A stretch of 64,000 nt of DNA from UBA4416 sp943362175. GTDB taxonomy: Bacteria > Bacteroidota > Bacteroidia > B-17B0 > Aurantibacillaceae. The stretch spans positions 17,046 through 81,045 of the forward strand of contig CALRIU020000024.1 in assembly GCA_943362175.1 (NCBI GenBank), read 5' to 3'. The notes beneath the pieces were generated by a model. It ran no database searches and had not been told where the DNA came from. It saw nothing but the letters and a program-made list of their open reading frames with translations. Each line of letters starts with the position of its first letter. The stretch's first letter is position 1. A program made the translations under genes and the position numbers. This document shows positions 1 to 8,196 of the stretch, piece after piece.

Positions 1-201
1 AAGAGAACTAAAGCTCTTTCGGGCTCATCTAAAAAAATAAAATTCACAGCTCATCGCCATTGCGTTTTGCCCGGCCTGGCGCTTTTACTAATGATGGTTG
101 ATTTGAATTTAATAGGATTGTTTTGTTAGCCTCAAGACTTTCAGATAATTTGAATTCAAAAGGCCTGAGAAAATACGCTTATTTATTCTTTTGATACAAA
201 C
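1..201. other. Intergenic start of window
   Basis: I see no gene in this AT-rich stretch. Bases 1-20 are the reverse complement of bases 16558-16577, so this end carries a short dispersed repeat. Any gene lying further left is outside the window. Confidence 0.5.
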
Positions 202-564
202 CTAGAACCTCACCTGGTACACGTCCATGTTATTCCGTGGAATGTTCCGGGATTCGAAGCCGCCGTCGAAAGGAATGTTTTCGATCAGGTCGAACATGGT
301 GCAGCCCTTGCTGAGTCCTTCAAAGATCAGCGTAAAGCCCTTCCCGTCGCTGAGCGTCCATTGCGGCGCAAAGGAAATATTGAAAGCTGTGATAAGCTTT
401 GCTTTTCTGCCCGAGCCATGCTCCAGCAGGTAGGTCGACGGCCAGATGCGGTAGGCATCTTCGGTTCCGCAATGGCAATGCACGATCGTCTGGCGCTCCT
501 CGCTTTCGAGTGGCTTGATCTGCGTTGTGACTTCTTCTTTGGTTATTTCCTGTGTATCCGGCAT
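202..564 (-). CDS. Conserved-looking hypothetical protein, 120 aa
   Basis: A soluble protein that I do not recognise. The ATG at 564 is chosen over a TTG four codons upstream (576), and the gene ends in TAG at 202-204. The N-terminal 30 residues are charged (many Glu, Thr and Lys). The middle holds a His-Cys-His-Cys cluster (HCHCGTED), which could bind a metal, followed by alternating hydrophobic strands that suggest a small beta fold. There is no signal peptide or membrane segment. It stands alone, with a divergent repeat-bearing gap upstream and the minus-strand TPR gene beyond. Function is unknown; only the coding call is reasonably sure. Confidence 0.6.
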   Translation of the reverse strand: MPDTQEITKEEVTTQIKPLESEERQTIVHCHCGTEDAYRIWPSTYLLEHGSGRKAKLITAFNISFAPQWTLSDGKGFTLIFEGLSKGCTMFDLIENIPFDGGFESRNIPRNNMDVYQVRF

Positions 565-838
565 AGCGTCCTGCAAAGATAGGGGATTTTTTGCTTTTGA
601 TAGAAAAGAATGTTCTCTTATTCATGTAGAGAAAACATGAAAAGCCTATACAATTCTGAAGGCTTCCGGACACGACAACCGTTGTTTGAAAATTTATTTT
701 GGCGCCCGGGCGGGCTGTCGCTACTCGCTCTTTGCTTGCCCTGCGGGATAAGCAAAGGAGCTCAAACAGGACGCTCCATCCCTGGCGCGGGGAGCCCTCA
801 GGAATGGACGTTAATCTGTAAAATCTAAACTTTCAATA
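565..838. other. Intergenic region with dispersed repeat
   Basis: No gene is supported here. The right half (701-800) is a GC-rich repeat shared with 17943-18035; the rest is AT-rich and may contain the promoter for the small minus-strand gene at 202-564. Confidence 0.5.
701..800 (+). repeat. Dispersed GC-rich repeat, copy 1
   Basis: The copy begins GGCGCCCGGGCGGGCT, continues TCGCTACTCGCT, contains a short internal hairpin around the AAGCAAAG block, and ends ATCCCTGGCGCG. The same order of blocks occurs on the opposite strand at 17943-18035, with a different inner loop. Conserved ends and a variable middle suggest a structured mobile or regulatory repeat rather than chance similarity. Confidence 0.7.
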
Positions 839-2266
839 TCACTTCCCAAAAGACTTATACATAGGATCGTTCTCCATATCCTCCTGCTTTTTCTTTTCCA
901 GCTCGGCGAATGCTTTTTCGAAGTCGCCTTTGAAATTTTCTTTCATGTCTTTCACGCCCAGCTTTTCGAGGCAGTACAGAAATTTAGTGATAGCCCCTTC
1001 CTGGTCCTTATCGTAGGTAGCCGACAACCAGAAGAGCTGAGCTGCAAAATCGTAGACACCAAGGTCCATCGCAATATCGGCATAGGTGTATACATCTTTC
1101 AGGGTAGTTTTGTCATCTTTGAAGAGACTCTGGGTGGCCTGTCTTCTGAATAACAGGTACATCTCTTTGCCGTTGCCTGCCCTTACATCCATCGGGTATA
1201 AGGGGTTACTGTGATAGATCGATGCCTTTGATTCATCCCAAAGCTTGCGGTCGCTGGTGGTGACGGTTTTATTTTTCAGATCGAGGGCATTTTGAGAATA
1301 ATACAATTCATATTTGGCAGCGGCCGAATTGGGATACTGAGCCAGGATCTCTTTGTAGATGGCCATGGCCCTTTCATAATTTCCTTTATCATGCTCCGCA
1401 ATACCTGTGTTGATCTCGGTTTGCAAGGCTCTATTGAACTCCTTCAGGCGACGCGAGATCTCCTTTAAGTAGGCAGCGGCTGCCGACTTTGGTTCCGCAA
1501 ACAGGCGGATGATCTCCACATATTTCATTGCGTGATCGAATTCTCCCTGTGACACCAGCATCGCGATCTTCGTCGCCGGAATGAGCTGGTTACCTACCGA
1601 CATTTCCATATTGGCCCGCCAGTAATCGCTGTTGTGGCTGGTGAGCGCGCTCACATCCTGCGTCTTTTTAAAATCCTTCTGCCGGATCGTCGTTCCTAGC
1701 CCTTTCACACCGGCAAATTGTTTATCCACGATGATCTCATAAGCCGAGAGCACGGGCAATACCTGCTCCACCGCATAGGTTTTATTAAGCATCATCTTCT
1801 CTTTCAACCCGGCTTTTACATAAGCAGCGTCTGCCTTATCTGCCGGTAGCTCCAGGTTTTTAAAATCGTTGGGCAGGTCTTTCAGGTCGGCATGTACCAG
1901 CAGGAGGATCGGAAAGTCCACCAGTTTGGTATTGGGAATGGAAAGGCGCTTGAGTGCATCGAGGTAAGCCTTCTCTTTTTCGGGTGACAGTGCCGGCGTG
2001 GCATGTACCTCGAAATCCGTCTTCCCGCTTTTATGCACCACCATCAGCATGGCCAGTTTCTGACTTTCCTCCATCCCTTTGAATTGCTTACCCGTCAGCT
2101 CCGTCACCTGCCCGATACCTTTCACAAAAGGATCCTGGTCGACGTTCACATCGGCGATGAGCTCATTGCCCAGCAGGGCGATGCTCATTTTCAGCTCTTC
2201 CTGCGAGGAGAGGAAAAGAGGGAGTAAAAAACAAAGGCTGAAAGCAATCCGGGATAAACGGCTCAT
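839..2266 (-). CDS. Secreted protein with TPR-like repeats, 475 aa
   Basis: An exported protein of unknown function. The N-terminus is a clear signal peptide (basic MSRLSR, then a hydrophobic run ending at LFLSSQ). The central part, about residues 265-325, has helix-turn-helix spacing typical of tetratricopeptide repeats (GIAEHDKGNYERAMAIYKEI, then PNSAAAKYELYYSQ), which usually hold protein partners. The C-terminal 80 residues are helical and very rich in Lys and Glu. It is probably periplasmic, as no lipobox Cys or membrane anchor is seen. Its neighbours give no pathway clue, and the downstream gap holds only repeats. Confidence 0.75.
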   Translation of the reverse strand: MSRLSRIAFSLCFLLPLFLSSQEELKMSIALLGNELIADVNVDQDPFVKGIGQVTELTGKQFKGMEESQKLAMLMVVHKSGKTDFEVHATPALSPEKEKAYLDALKRLSIPNTKLVDFPILLLVHADLKDLPNDFKNLELPADKADAAYVKAGLKEKMMLNKTYAVEQVLPVLSAYEIIVDKQFAGVKGLGTTIRQKDFKKTQDVSALTSHNSDYWRANMEMSVGNQLIPATKIAMLVSQGEFDHAMKYVEIIRLFAEPKSAAAAYLKEISRRLKEFNRALQTEINTGIAEHDKGNYERAMAIYKEILAQYPNSAAAKYELYYSQNALDLKNKTVTTSDRKLWDESKASIYHSNPLYPMDVRAGNGKEMYLLFRRQATQSLFKDDKTTLKDVYTYADIAMDLGVYDFAAQLFWLSATYDKDQEGAITKFLYCLEKLGVKDMKENFKGDFEKAFAELEKKKQEDMENDPMYKSFGK

Positions 2267-2566
2267 GGGTGTTTATTTAATGGTTGGGGTAAATGTAAAA
2301 AAAAAACAGAATACAGATGAGGGCAACCTTACTATAAGAACACTATAGCACGCAGATTCCGCGGATAGAGCAGATCAAAGCATACCAGAGATAGGTAATA
2401 AATGGTTTACTTTTCTTATATGTCCTTCTACCTATACTGTCACGACGCGTCGTGACGAGCTGACAAGCAAAACCTCTATGATCTCTTTCTGTTCTCTATT
2501 GTTCCTATGTTTCTATTGTGGTTAAAAAAAGAAGTCCGGGTTCGAGCCCTGGTCGACAACATCGCG
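2267..2566. other. Intergenic region with palindrome and tRNA-like arm
   Basis: No gene is supported. The region holds an 18-bp perfect palindrome (2439-2456), a short CGCAGAT-type repeat fragment near 2352, and a sequence resembling a tRNA T-arm at 2535-2551 without the rest of a tRNA. Confidence 0.5.
2439..2456. repeat. 18-bp perfect palindrome
   Basis: GTCACGACGCGTCGTGAC reads identically on both strands. It lies between two genes transcribed to the left. It has no T-run, so it is not a classical terminator; a protein-binding site or a dispersed palindromic repeat are both possible. Confidence 0.6.
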
Positions 2567-5056
2567 TTATCGCTTCGTGCTTCGGCCTTTCGCTACGGGA
2601 GCGGCATTCCAGGGATCATCGGGCCAGGCATGCTTAGGATAGCGGCGCTGCAATTCTTTTTTTACTTCATGGTAAGTATTGTTCCAGAAGCTTTTAAGGT
2701 CGGTAGTAACCTGCACAGGCTTATACCCGGGCGAAAGCAAATGCATCACCAAAGAGTTCCTTCCTTTGTTCACAGTGGGCGTATCGCTTAGTCCGAACAC
2801 TTCCTGTAAGCGTACAGATAAGATGGGCGCAGCACCATTCAGTAGGTATTCGATCGGCAGCTTCGAGCCGCTGGGTACTTCCAGCTTTGCCGGTGCCAGC
2901 TGTTCCAAAGCCTGCTGCTGTTCCCAGCTCAACGAGTGCAATAAGGCAGCCGTCAGGTCGAGCTTTTTCAGGTCTTCGGGTTTTTTAACGCCTTTCAGGT
3001 AAGGGCCAAGCCAGTCCTTAGCGCTTGCCAGCAAATGTGAGATATCCACAGAAGGCCAGTTTTCCTCCGGGTTCCAGGCATGCAGGCTGGCAATGCGGTG
3101 CCGGAGTTGTATAAAGCTGTGATCAGATAAATCCAGCAAGCTTTCGCCTTCAAGCTTAATGGCCTGGCAAATGGCATCCATTACCAGGGCTTCATCGGGA
3201 TGAGTGAGCGGTTTTGATTGCAGCACGATGCTCCCGATCTTCAATTCTTTGGCTGAGATGAGTCCGCCTTTCCGGGTGTCCCAGCTGATGTTTTGTTTTT
3301 CCTTGACGAGGTGAATAAGATCCGTCGGATTGAGCGGTGCCGCCAGGAAGATCTTTCCGAGGCCATCGCGCAGGTCCATGTTCGCTACCGCCAGCCAGGG
3401 CTCGTGTGCAAGGTCGTCTTTATGACCGGCTGTAGCAATCTTTCCATTCGCCAGCTGAAACTGGGCATTGTTACCGGGTTTGGCAGATGCAATGCGCTCC
3501 GGATAAGCATAAGCCAGCAATAAACCGGTTTCCGAAGGATCGACGATTTCGTTGCCTGCCTCCAGTTTTAAAAGCCTGCGGTAGCTGGACGAATTTTTTT
3601 CGATGCGTTTGAATTTGTTGTTGAGGCTGTTGTTGGTTCTTGCCCTTCTCAAGGCTTCGATTCTTAAATTGAGATCGATGCCGCTGTCTTTCGGCAAAGG
3701 GTCGCGCTCTTCGAGCACAGCGGCAATGTCGCAGGCCAGTTGCTTCATCTCTGTTGTTTCCGCCAGGATGAGCATGTGCGCGATGCGCGGGTGACAGGCC
3801 AGTTGATGTACCTGACGGCCATGTTCGGTAATCTTCCCGTTTTCCAGCGCGCCGATCTGCTGCAGGGTATCATAAGCCTGTTGTAAACTACTTTTGGGTG
3901 GCAGCGTGAGCCAGCACATCTGCGTGATGTCATCGGTGCCCCATTTGGAAAGCTCCAGTACCAGGGAACAGAGGTCGGCCTCCATGATCTCCGGCACGCG
4001 GTGCTCGGCCAGGCGCTCATGGGTGGCTTTGGTCCAGAGGCGGTAGCAGACACCGCTGCTGAGTCGCCCTGCCCTGCCCGCGCGTTGGTCGGCAGCGTCT
4101 TTGGAAATCCGCAAGGTCTCCAACTGTGATAAACCCGAAGCCGGATCGAAGCGCGAGCTGCGGCCGAAGCCTGAATCCACCACGATGCGGATGCCTTCAA
4201 TCGTTAAGCTGGTTTCGGCAATGGAGGTAGCAAGCACAATCTTACGCTTGCCCTGGCGATTGGGCATAATAGCTGCATACTGCTCTTTCTGCGGCAGCAT
4301 ACCATACAGCGGGTGGATCCTGAAATCCGGCAGTTGTTTATCTAAAAGCTCCTCACATTTGCGGATCTCTCCTTCTCCGGGAAGAAAGGCCAGCACATCG
4401 CCCTCCTGTTCTTTCACAGCACGGGCTATGGCCTGCGCCATCAGTTCAGGAAGCAGGTACTCGTCGGCATCGCCGCCATGGATGATCTCCACCGGGTATT
4501 GCCGTCCCTTGCTTTCAATTACAGGAGCGTTGAGCAGGGTTTGCAATTGCGGAATGTTGAGCGTGGCCGACATGATCATGATCCTCAGATCGGGGCGCAA
4601 CACCTGCTGTGCCTCACGGCAAAGGGCCAAGGCCAGGTCGGCCTGTAAATTCCGTTCATGAAACTCATCGAAGATCACCAGCCCTACCTGCTCCAGGGCA
4701 TTGTCGCTTTGCAGCATGCGTGTGAGAATACCTTCGGTAACGACTTCAATTTTTGTTTGTGTACTCACGCAGTTTTCGAAACGGATGCGGTAGCCGACGG
4801 TTTTCCCGGTTTCTTCTTCCAATAAATCCGACATGCGCGTGGCAATGCTGCGAGCCGCCAGGCGCCGGGGTTCCAGCATGATGACCTTTTTGCCTTCGAG
4901 CCAGTCTTCCTCAAACAAGGCCAGCGGCAACAAGGTACTCTTTCCGGCTCCCGGCGGCGCACCGATGATGAGCGTGGTATTGGTCTTTAAAGAGGCCCGC
5001 ACGTCGGGGATGATCTCCACAACGGGAAGTTCGCTATGTAAGGGATTGAAGGGCAT
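2567..5056 (-). CDS. hrpB: ATP-dependent helicase HrpB
   Basis: A DEAH/DEFH-box helicase of superfamily 2, about 829 aa, close to the usual HrpB length. Visible motifs are Walker A GAPPGAGKST, the EPRRLAARS motif Ia, DEFHER (motif II), MSATLN (motif III) and QRAGRAGR (motif VI). These are followed by the helicase-associated winged helix and the C-terminal HrpB domain. The ATG at 5056 is chosen; the frame stays open to 5122, but those 22 codons translate a TTCGACTCCGCTCA repeat and are not expected in the family. The biological role of HrpB proteins is poorly defined; RNA or RNA-DNA unwinding is assumed from family membership. Confidence 0.93.
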   Translation of the reverse strand: MPFNPLHSELPVVEIIPDVRASLKTNTTLIIGAPPGAGKSTLLPLALFEEDWLEGKKVIMLEPRRLAARSIATRMSDLLEEETGKTVGYRIRFENCVSTQTKIEVVTEGILTRMLQSDNALEQVGLVIFDEFHERNLQADLALALCREAQQVLRPDLRIMIMSATLNIPQLQTLLNAPVIESKGRQYPVEIIHGGDADEYLLPELMAQAIARAVKEQEGDVLAFLPGEGEIRKCEELLDKQLPDFRIHPLYGMLPQKEQYAAIMPNRQGKRKIVLATSIAETSLTIEGIRIVVDSGFGRSSRFDPASGLSQLETLRISKDAADQRAGRAGRLSSGVCYRLWTKATHERLAEHRVPEIMEADLCSLVLELSKWGTDDITQMCWLTLPPKSSLQQAYDTLQQIGALENGKITEHGRQVHQLACHPRIAHMLILAETTEMKQLACDIAAVLEERDPLPKDSGIDLNLRIEALRRARTNNSLNNKFKRIEKNSSSYRRLLKLEAGNEIVDPSETGLLLAYAYPERIASAKPGNNAQFQLANGKIATAGHKDDLAHEPWLAVANMDLRDGLGKIFLAAPLNPTDLIHLVKEKQNISWDTRKGGLISAKELKIGSIVLQSKPLTHPDEALVMDAICQAIKLEGESLLDLSDHSFIQLRHRIASLHAWNPEENWPSVDISHLLASAKDWLGPYLKGVKKPEDLKKLDLTAALLHSLSWEQQQALEQLAPAKLEVPSGSKLPIEYLLNGAAPILSVRLQEVFGLSDTPTVNKGRNSLVMHLLSPGYKPVQVTTDLKSFWNNTYHEVKKELQRRYPKHAWPDDPWNAAPVAKGRSTKR

Positions 5057-5100
5057 GTTTTGCAGGGGTCGAAGGTAAGGATTTATTTTTTGTGAATAGT

Positions 5101-5676
5101 GCCTTCGACTCCGCTCAGTCACCGGTTGCTGTGTTACACAATAACTCTGATTGTATAAGTCACCGCTATCCTAAGAAGAGAATGCACCGTTTCCGATAGT
5201 TAAGTGGAGCCGAAACCACGGAACTGTTGGTGCCTTCATCGGTGCCTTCGACTCCGCTCAGTCACCGGTTGTTGTGTTACGCAATAACTCTGGTTGTGAT
5301 AAGTCACCGCTATCCTAAGAAAAGAATGCACCGTTTCCGGTGGTTGAGCGGAGCCCAAACCACGGAACTGTTGGTGTCTTCATCGGTGCCTTCGACTCCG
5401 CTCAGTCACCGGTTGTTGTGTTACGCAATAACTCTGATTGTGATAAGTCACCGCTATCCTAAGAAGAGAATGCACCGTTTCCGGTGGTTGAGCGGAGTTG
5501 AAACTACGGAACTGTTGGTACCTTCATCGGTGCCTTCGACTCCGCTCAGTCACCGGTTGTTGTGTTACGCAATAACTCTGGTTGTGATAAGTCACCTCTA
5601 TCCTAAGAAAAGAATGCACCGTTTCCGGTGGTTGAGCGGAGTTGAAACTACGGAACTGCTGTTGAGTGGAGTTGAA
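5101..5676. repeat. Four tandem copies of a 144-bp repeat
   Basis: Units begin at 5101, 5244, 5388 and 5532 with GCCTTCGACTCCGCTCAG, and each spans 143-144 bp with few differences. Within a unit the opening block is nearly complementary to a GGTTGAGCGGAGTTGAAAC block about 100 bp later, so each unit can fold into a long hairpin. Because 144 is divisible by three, the plus strand stays open and mimics a 174-codon repetitive ORF, which I reject as a gene. A partial extra inverted arm lies at 5659-5681, where the GIY-YIG gene ends. Confidence 0.9.
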
Positions 5677-5677
5677 A

Positions 5678-5989
5678 CTACGAAGCGGAAAAATTCCTGT
5701 AATGAGTCTCATTCATACATTCTGCCAGTACTCTCAATGTTTCAGGCATAGAATTTATCAAAGCTTCCTTCTTTTTTCTGCTCCAGCCTTGCACCTGCTT
5801 TTCACGGTAAAAGGCCTCATCAATACGCTCATATTCTTCAAAATAAACAAGCCGCACAGGTGAAAACTTTTTTGTATGATTAGCACCCTCGCCATTTTGA
5901 TGCTGTGCCAGACGAAGTTCGAGATCGATTGTACTTCCTATGTAATAGGATCCGTTACAACATTCCAGTATATACATATAGCCTTTCAT
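5678..5989 (-). CDS. GIY-YIG domain endonuclease, 103 aa
   Basis: A single-domain GIY-YIG nuclease of the UPF0213/UvrC-like class. The strand motif YMYILECC is followed by GSYYIGST (variant GIY-YIG pair), then the Arg in LELRLAQHQ and HTKKFSPVRLVYFE. The helix with FYREKQVQGWSRKKKEALI carries the conserved Glu and basic residues. Length is typical. The stop codon (TAG) lies inside a TTCGACTCCGCTCA-family repeat arm, and further copies of that family lie on both sides (5101-5676 and 6076-6188). The nuclease may act on these repeats, by analogy with REP-associated transposases; that is inference. Confidence 0.9.
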   Translation of the reverse strand: MKGYMYILECCNGSYYIGSTIDLELRLAQHQNGEGANHTKKFSPVRLVYFEEYERIDEAFYREKQVQGWSRKKKEALINSMPETLRVLAECMNETHYRNFSAS

Positions 5990-6075
5990 ACATTGAAAAT
6001 ATTACAAATACATATATTCTTCTGCTATACTTTGTAGCATTTAGTGTTAATGTATTTTGACTACCGATAACCGGT

Positions 6076-6188
6076 GCCTTCGACTGCGCTCAGTCACCGC
6101 ATAGGGGTACCTTCGACTACGCTCAGTCACCGGTTATCCGGTAAGTAAAATATAATCTGTGGTAGTTGAACGAAGCCGAAACTACCGG
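6076..6188. repeat. Three more copies of the TTCGACTNCGCTCA repeat arm
   Basis: Two direct arms (6076-6098 and 6109-6132) are followed by an inverted arm (6161-6188, GGTAGTTGAACGAAGCCGAA). Arms two and three can pair as a hairpin. The block sits upstream of the GIY-YIG gene and mirrors the tandem array downstream of it. It also supplies the GTG and first codons of the longest open frame of the following glycosylase gene. Confidence 0.85.
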
Positions 6189-6242
6189 ATCAGCTGGAAA
6201 ATACCTATCTTTAATCAGATCCAATATGTTTCAGTTGTATCA

Positions 6243-6845
6243 TTGACGAATACCCACTCCATAGAACACCACCCCAACTGGTACCATGACATTCCTGTGA
6301 TGCACACGTTGATCCTGGGAAGCTATCCACCGCATGAGGACCGGAGGCATTATGAGTTTTATTATCCCAACAAGGTCAATCGTTTCTGGAATATCTTAGC
6401 AGGGATTAAAGGCCACACGTTGCAGCATTTCAAAGGAGAAGAAGCTGTGCAGGAACGGAAGCAATTGATGGAGGATTTGCAGATTGGTGTGCAAAACGTT
6501 GGCCTGAAGATTTCAAGAAAAGGCAAAAGCGCCGCTGATAACGACATCGAGATCCTCGAGTTCCAGGATATCCTCGGCATTATTCATCAACATCCGGAGC
6601 TCAGTAGAATCCTGATGCCCGGCTATTCCGGCAAGAGTAGCACCGTTCATAGCTTTATCCGCTACCTGAAAGAACATCACATCGTGGTTGCTATTCCTAA
6701 ACCGGTGACACATGGCGCTTCCTTTGTATTTCAGATGGATGGCAGAACGATAGAGTGCATTGTATTAACGTCTACCTCTCCACGGGTGCGCATGAGTTTA
6801 AACGACCTCATTGCCCGTTTCTCGCCCTACATCAAAAAAACTTAA
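6243..6845 (+). CDS. Uracil-DNA glycosylase superfamily protein
   Basis: The core matches the uracil-DNA glycosylase fold used for repair of uracil or mismatched bases: a first strand and loop LILGSYPP, then YPNKVNRFW (aromatic residues that stack on the flipped base), and near the end a second active-site block TSTSPRVR. About 200 aa if started at TTG 6243. The frame is open from GTG 6159, but that stretch lies inside a repeat arm; ATG 6300 would cut close to the first strand. The start is therefore uncertain. The 3' end overlaps the convergent gene at 6842 by four bases. Confidence 0.75.
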   Translation: MTNTHSIEHHPNWYHDIPVMHTLILGSYPPHEDRRHYEFYYPNKVNRFWNILAGIKGHTLQHFKGEEAVQERKQLMEDLQIGVQNVGLKISRKGKSAADNDIEILEFQDILGIIHQHPELSRILMPGYSGKSSTVHSFIRYLKEHHIVVAIPKPVTHGASFVFQMDGRTIECIVLTSTSPRVRMSLNDLIARFSPYIKKT

Positions 6846-7360
6846 TGGGGGCGGCAGAGCATTTTCAGCATATCGGCAAGGGGTTGTAATGCATTGTATT
6901 CTTCCGGCAGGTAGTTCCACACGTAACGGCAGCTGGTGCTGTAATCTGTATAAAACGTCAGGGTATGCACACAACCATCCAGTACTATGCCTCCGTCATC
7001 ATCAATGTAGGGATTGATGCGGAGCTTACGAAGCTGGTTCTGCAAAGATTCTGTTTCTTCTGCATTCAACATTCCCGATTCTGAAAGCATGGTTGGTGCG
7101 ATGTTTTTACCAATGTATTTGAGCTGTTCGAGTGGGTTGAGAAATTTAGGAGCGTCTTCGTGTTTAAACCACACAGAGCGGTACCATTTAATGCCTTCTT
7201 CCGCCCATTGCAGCTGGAGCAGGACGTGGTTATCGAATGAAGGCTCCAGCATCAGCGATATGTGGCGCTTGTATGTTTTGGGCTGTGAGGCTTTCAGGGC
7301 TTCATTGGCAAGCTTTACAAAGCCCGGCCAGTTATCGGGATGTGGAGCATAGGGTTCCAT
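6842..7360 (-). CDS. Hypothetical protein, 172 aa
   Basis: A soluble protein that I cannot assign. It is rich in Trp, Tyr and His (for example WAEEGIKWYRSVWFKHED) and ends with a helical segment LADMLKMLC. There is no signal peptide or membrane segment. The region around YIDDDGGIVLDGCVHTL looks like two beta strands joined by an acidic turn. The gene is convergent with the glycosylase-like gene and overlaps it by four bases. It starts at ATG 7360 and lies back to back with tetR, separated by about 160 bp holding the tetR operator. Confidence 0.65.
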   Translation of the reverse strand: MEPYAPHPDNWPGFVKLANEALKASQPKTYKRHISLMLEPSFDNHVLLQLQWAEEGIKWYRSVWFKHEDAPKFLNPLEQLKYIGKNIAPTMLSESGMLNAEETESLQNQLRKLRINPYIDDDGGIVLDGCVHTLTFYTDYSTSCRYVWNYLPEEYNALQPLADMLKMLCRPH

Positions 7361-7483
7361 ACCTCAAATGTATTGGTTTTATTTTCTTTCTGATAAGGCA
7401 CACACTTTTTTAGCTCTGTTTCAATAAGCCTGTTTTAATTTTAAAGGGCTGATTCTCAATTTAAAAACTTTTTTCTTTACCTG

Positions 7484-7503
7484 ATTTACCCATTTGGGTA
7501 AAT
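7484..7503. promoter_or_regulatory. TetR operator, tetR promoter copy
   Basis: A perfect inverted repeat, ATTTACCCA-TT-TGGGTAAAT (nine-base arms, two-base spacer), lies 20 bases before the tetR ATG. An almost identical site lies at 8154-8173 before the tolC-like gene. Two such sites bracketing a tetR gene are strong evidence for autoregulation plus control of the efflux operon. Confidence 0.9.
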
Positions 7504-7510
7504 ATATGAT

Positions 7511-7518
7511 TACCTTTG
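7511..7518 (+). promoter_or_regulatory. Putative -7 element (TACCTTTG) of tetR
   Basis: It matches the Bacteroidota TAnnTTTG consensus and lies just after the operator. Transcription from it would begin almost at the ATG at 7524, giving a very short or absent leader. No convincing TTG -33 element is seen at the usual spacing. Confidence 0.4.
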
Positions 7519-7523
7519 TGACA

Positions 7524-8138
7524 ATGCCTGCCAAAACAGATAACAGCACCGAGCAAAAAATACTGGATGCCGCCGAAACGGTGTTCCACGAAAAAGGCTA
7601 CGATGGCGCGCGGATGCAGGAGATTGCCGATAAGGCGAGCATCAATAAAGGCCTGCTGCATTACTACTTCAAAACCAAAGACAGCCTCTTCGATGCCATC
7701 TTTAGCATGGCGCTCAGGCGTATGGTAACTAACATCAACTCCATTCTGTTAATGGAGATTCCCCTGGAAGAAAAAATTGATCTGATTGTGGATGGCTATA
7801 TGAACATGCTTTCGCGCAATTCGTCCCTCCCACGCTTTGTAATTACAGAACTCAATAAGGACCCTGATCGCTTCGTTGCCAAACACCTCAACAACAATTT
7901 TAAGGATGTGTTTTCCAGCTTTATTGCTTCAGTACAAAAAGAAGTAGATGCCGGGAACATCAGGCCCATAGATCCCACCCAATTATTCATGAATATGATC
8001 TCTATGATCATTTTTCCCTATGTGGGCAGGCCGATGATACAGGTGGTGGTAGGCCTTGATAACAAAGCCTTTCAGAACCTGATGCAGGAGCGCCGGGAGA
8101 TGATCAAGTTGTTTATCAAACAGGCTTTGAGGAAGTAA
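7524..8138 (+). CDS. TetR/AcrR family transcriptional regulator
   Basis: A repressor of about 204 aa. The N-terminal DNA-binding domain is typical: TEQKILDAAETVFHEKGYDG, ARMQEIADKASINKG (helix-turn-helix) and LLHYYFKTKDSLFDAIF. The C-terminal two thirds are helical and would hold the ligand pocket and dimer face. ATG 7524 (MPAKTD) is preferred; an in-frame upstream start at 7494 lies within the operator. The palindromes at 7484-7503 and 8154-8173 are the probable binding sites, so it should repress itself and the efflux operon beginning at 8197. Position and partners match CecR (YbiH) of E. coli. Confidence 0.93.
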   Translation: MPAKTDNSTEQKILDAAETVFHEKGYDGARMQEIADKASINKGLLHYYFKTKDSLFDAIFSMALRRMVTNINSILLMEIPLEEKIDLIVDGYMNMLSRNSSLPRFVITELNKDPDRFVAKHLNNNFKDVFSSFIASVQKEVDAGNIRPIDPTQLFMNMISMIIFPYVGRPMIQVVVGLDNKAFQNLMQERREMIKLFIKQALRK

Positions 8139-8153
8139 ATTTTTTTGCACTTG

Positions 8154-8173
8154 AATTACCCATTTGGGTAAAT
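8154..8173. promoter_or_regulatory. TetR operator, efflux operon copy
   Basis: AATTACCCA-TT-TGGGTAAAT repeats the tetR operator with one changed base in the left arm. It lies 24 bases before the ATG of the tolC-like gene, well placed to block transcription of the operon. Confidence 0.88.
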
Positions 8174-8196
8174 AACTCTATTAAAAACATAAACCC

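Noticed and set aside
2535..2560. tRNA-like T-arm (CCGGG-TTCGAGC-CCTGG)
   Set aside because: The arm pairs well and has the TTCGA loop, but no D-arm, anticodon arm or matching 5' acceptor lies upstream. It may be a relic or an attachment-site remnant; no integrase is present to support that.
5101..5676. Possible CRISPR array
   Set aside because: The units are continuous 144-bp tandem copies. There are no unique spacers of 25-40 bases, and no cas genes are in the window.
5227..5751. 174-codon plus-strand open frame with repeated protein sequence
   Set aside because: It is a translation of the 144-bp tandem repeat, whose length is a multiple of three. It has no start signal or protein-like composition and overlaps the end of the GIY-YIG gene.
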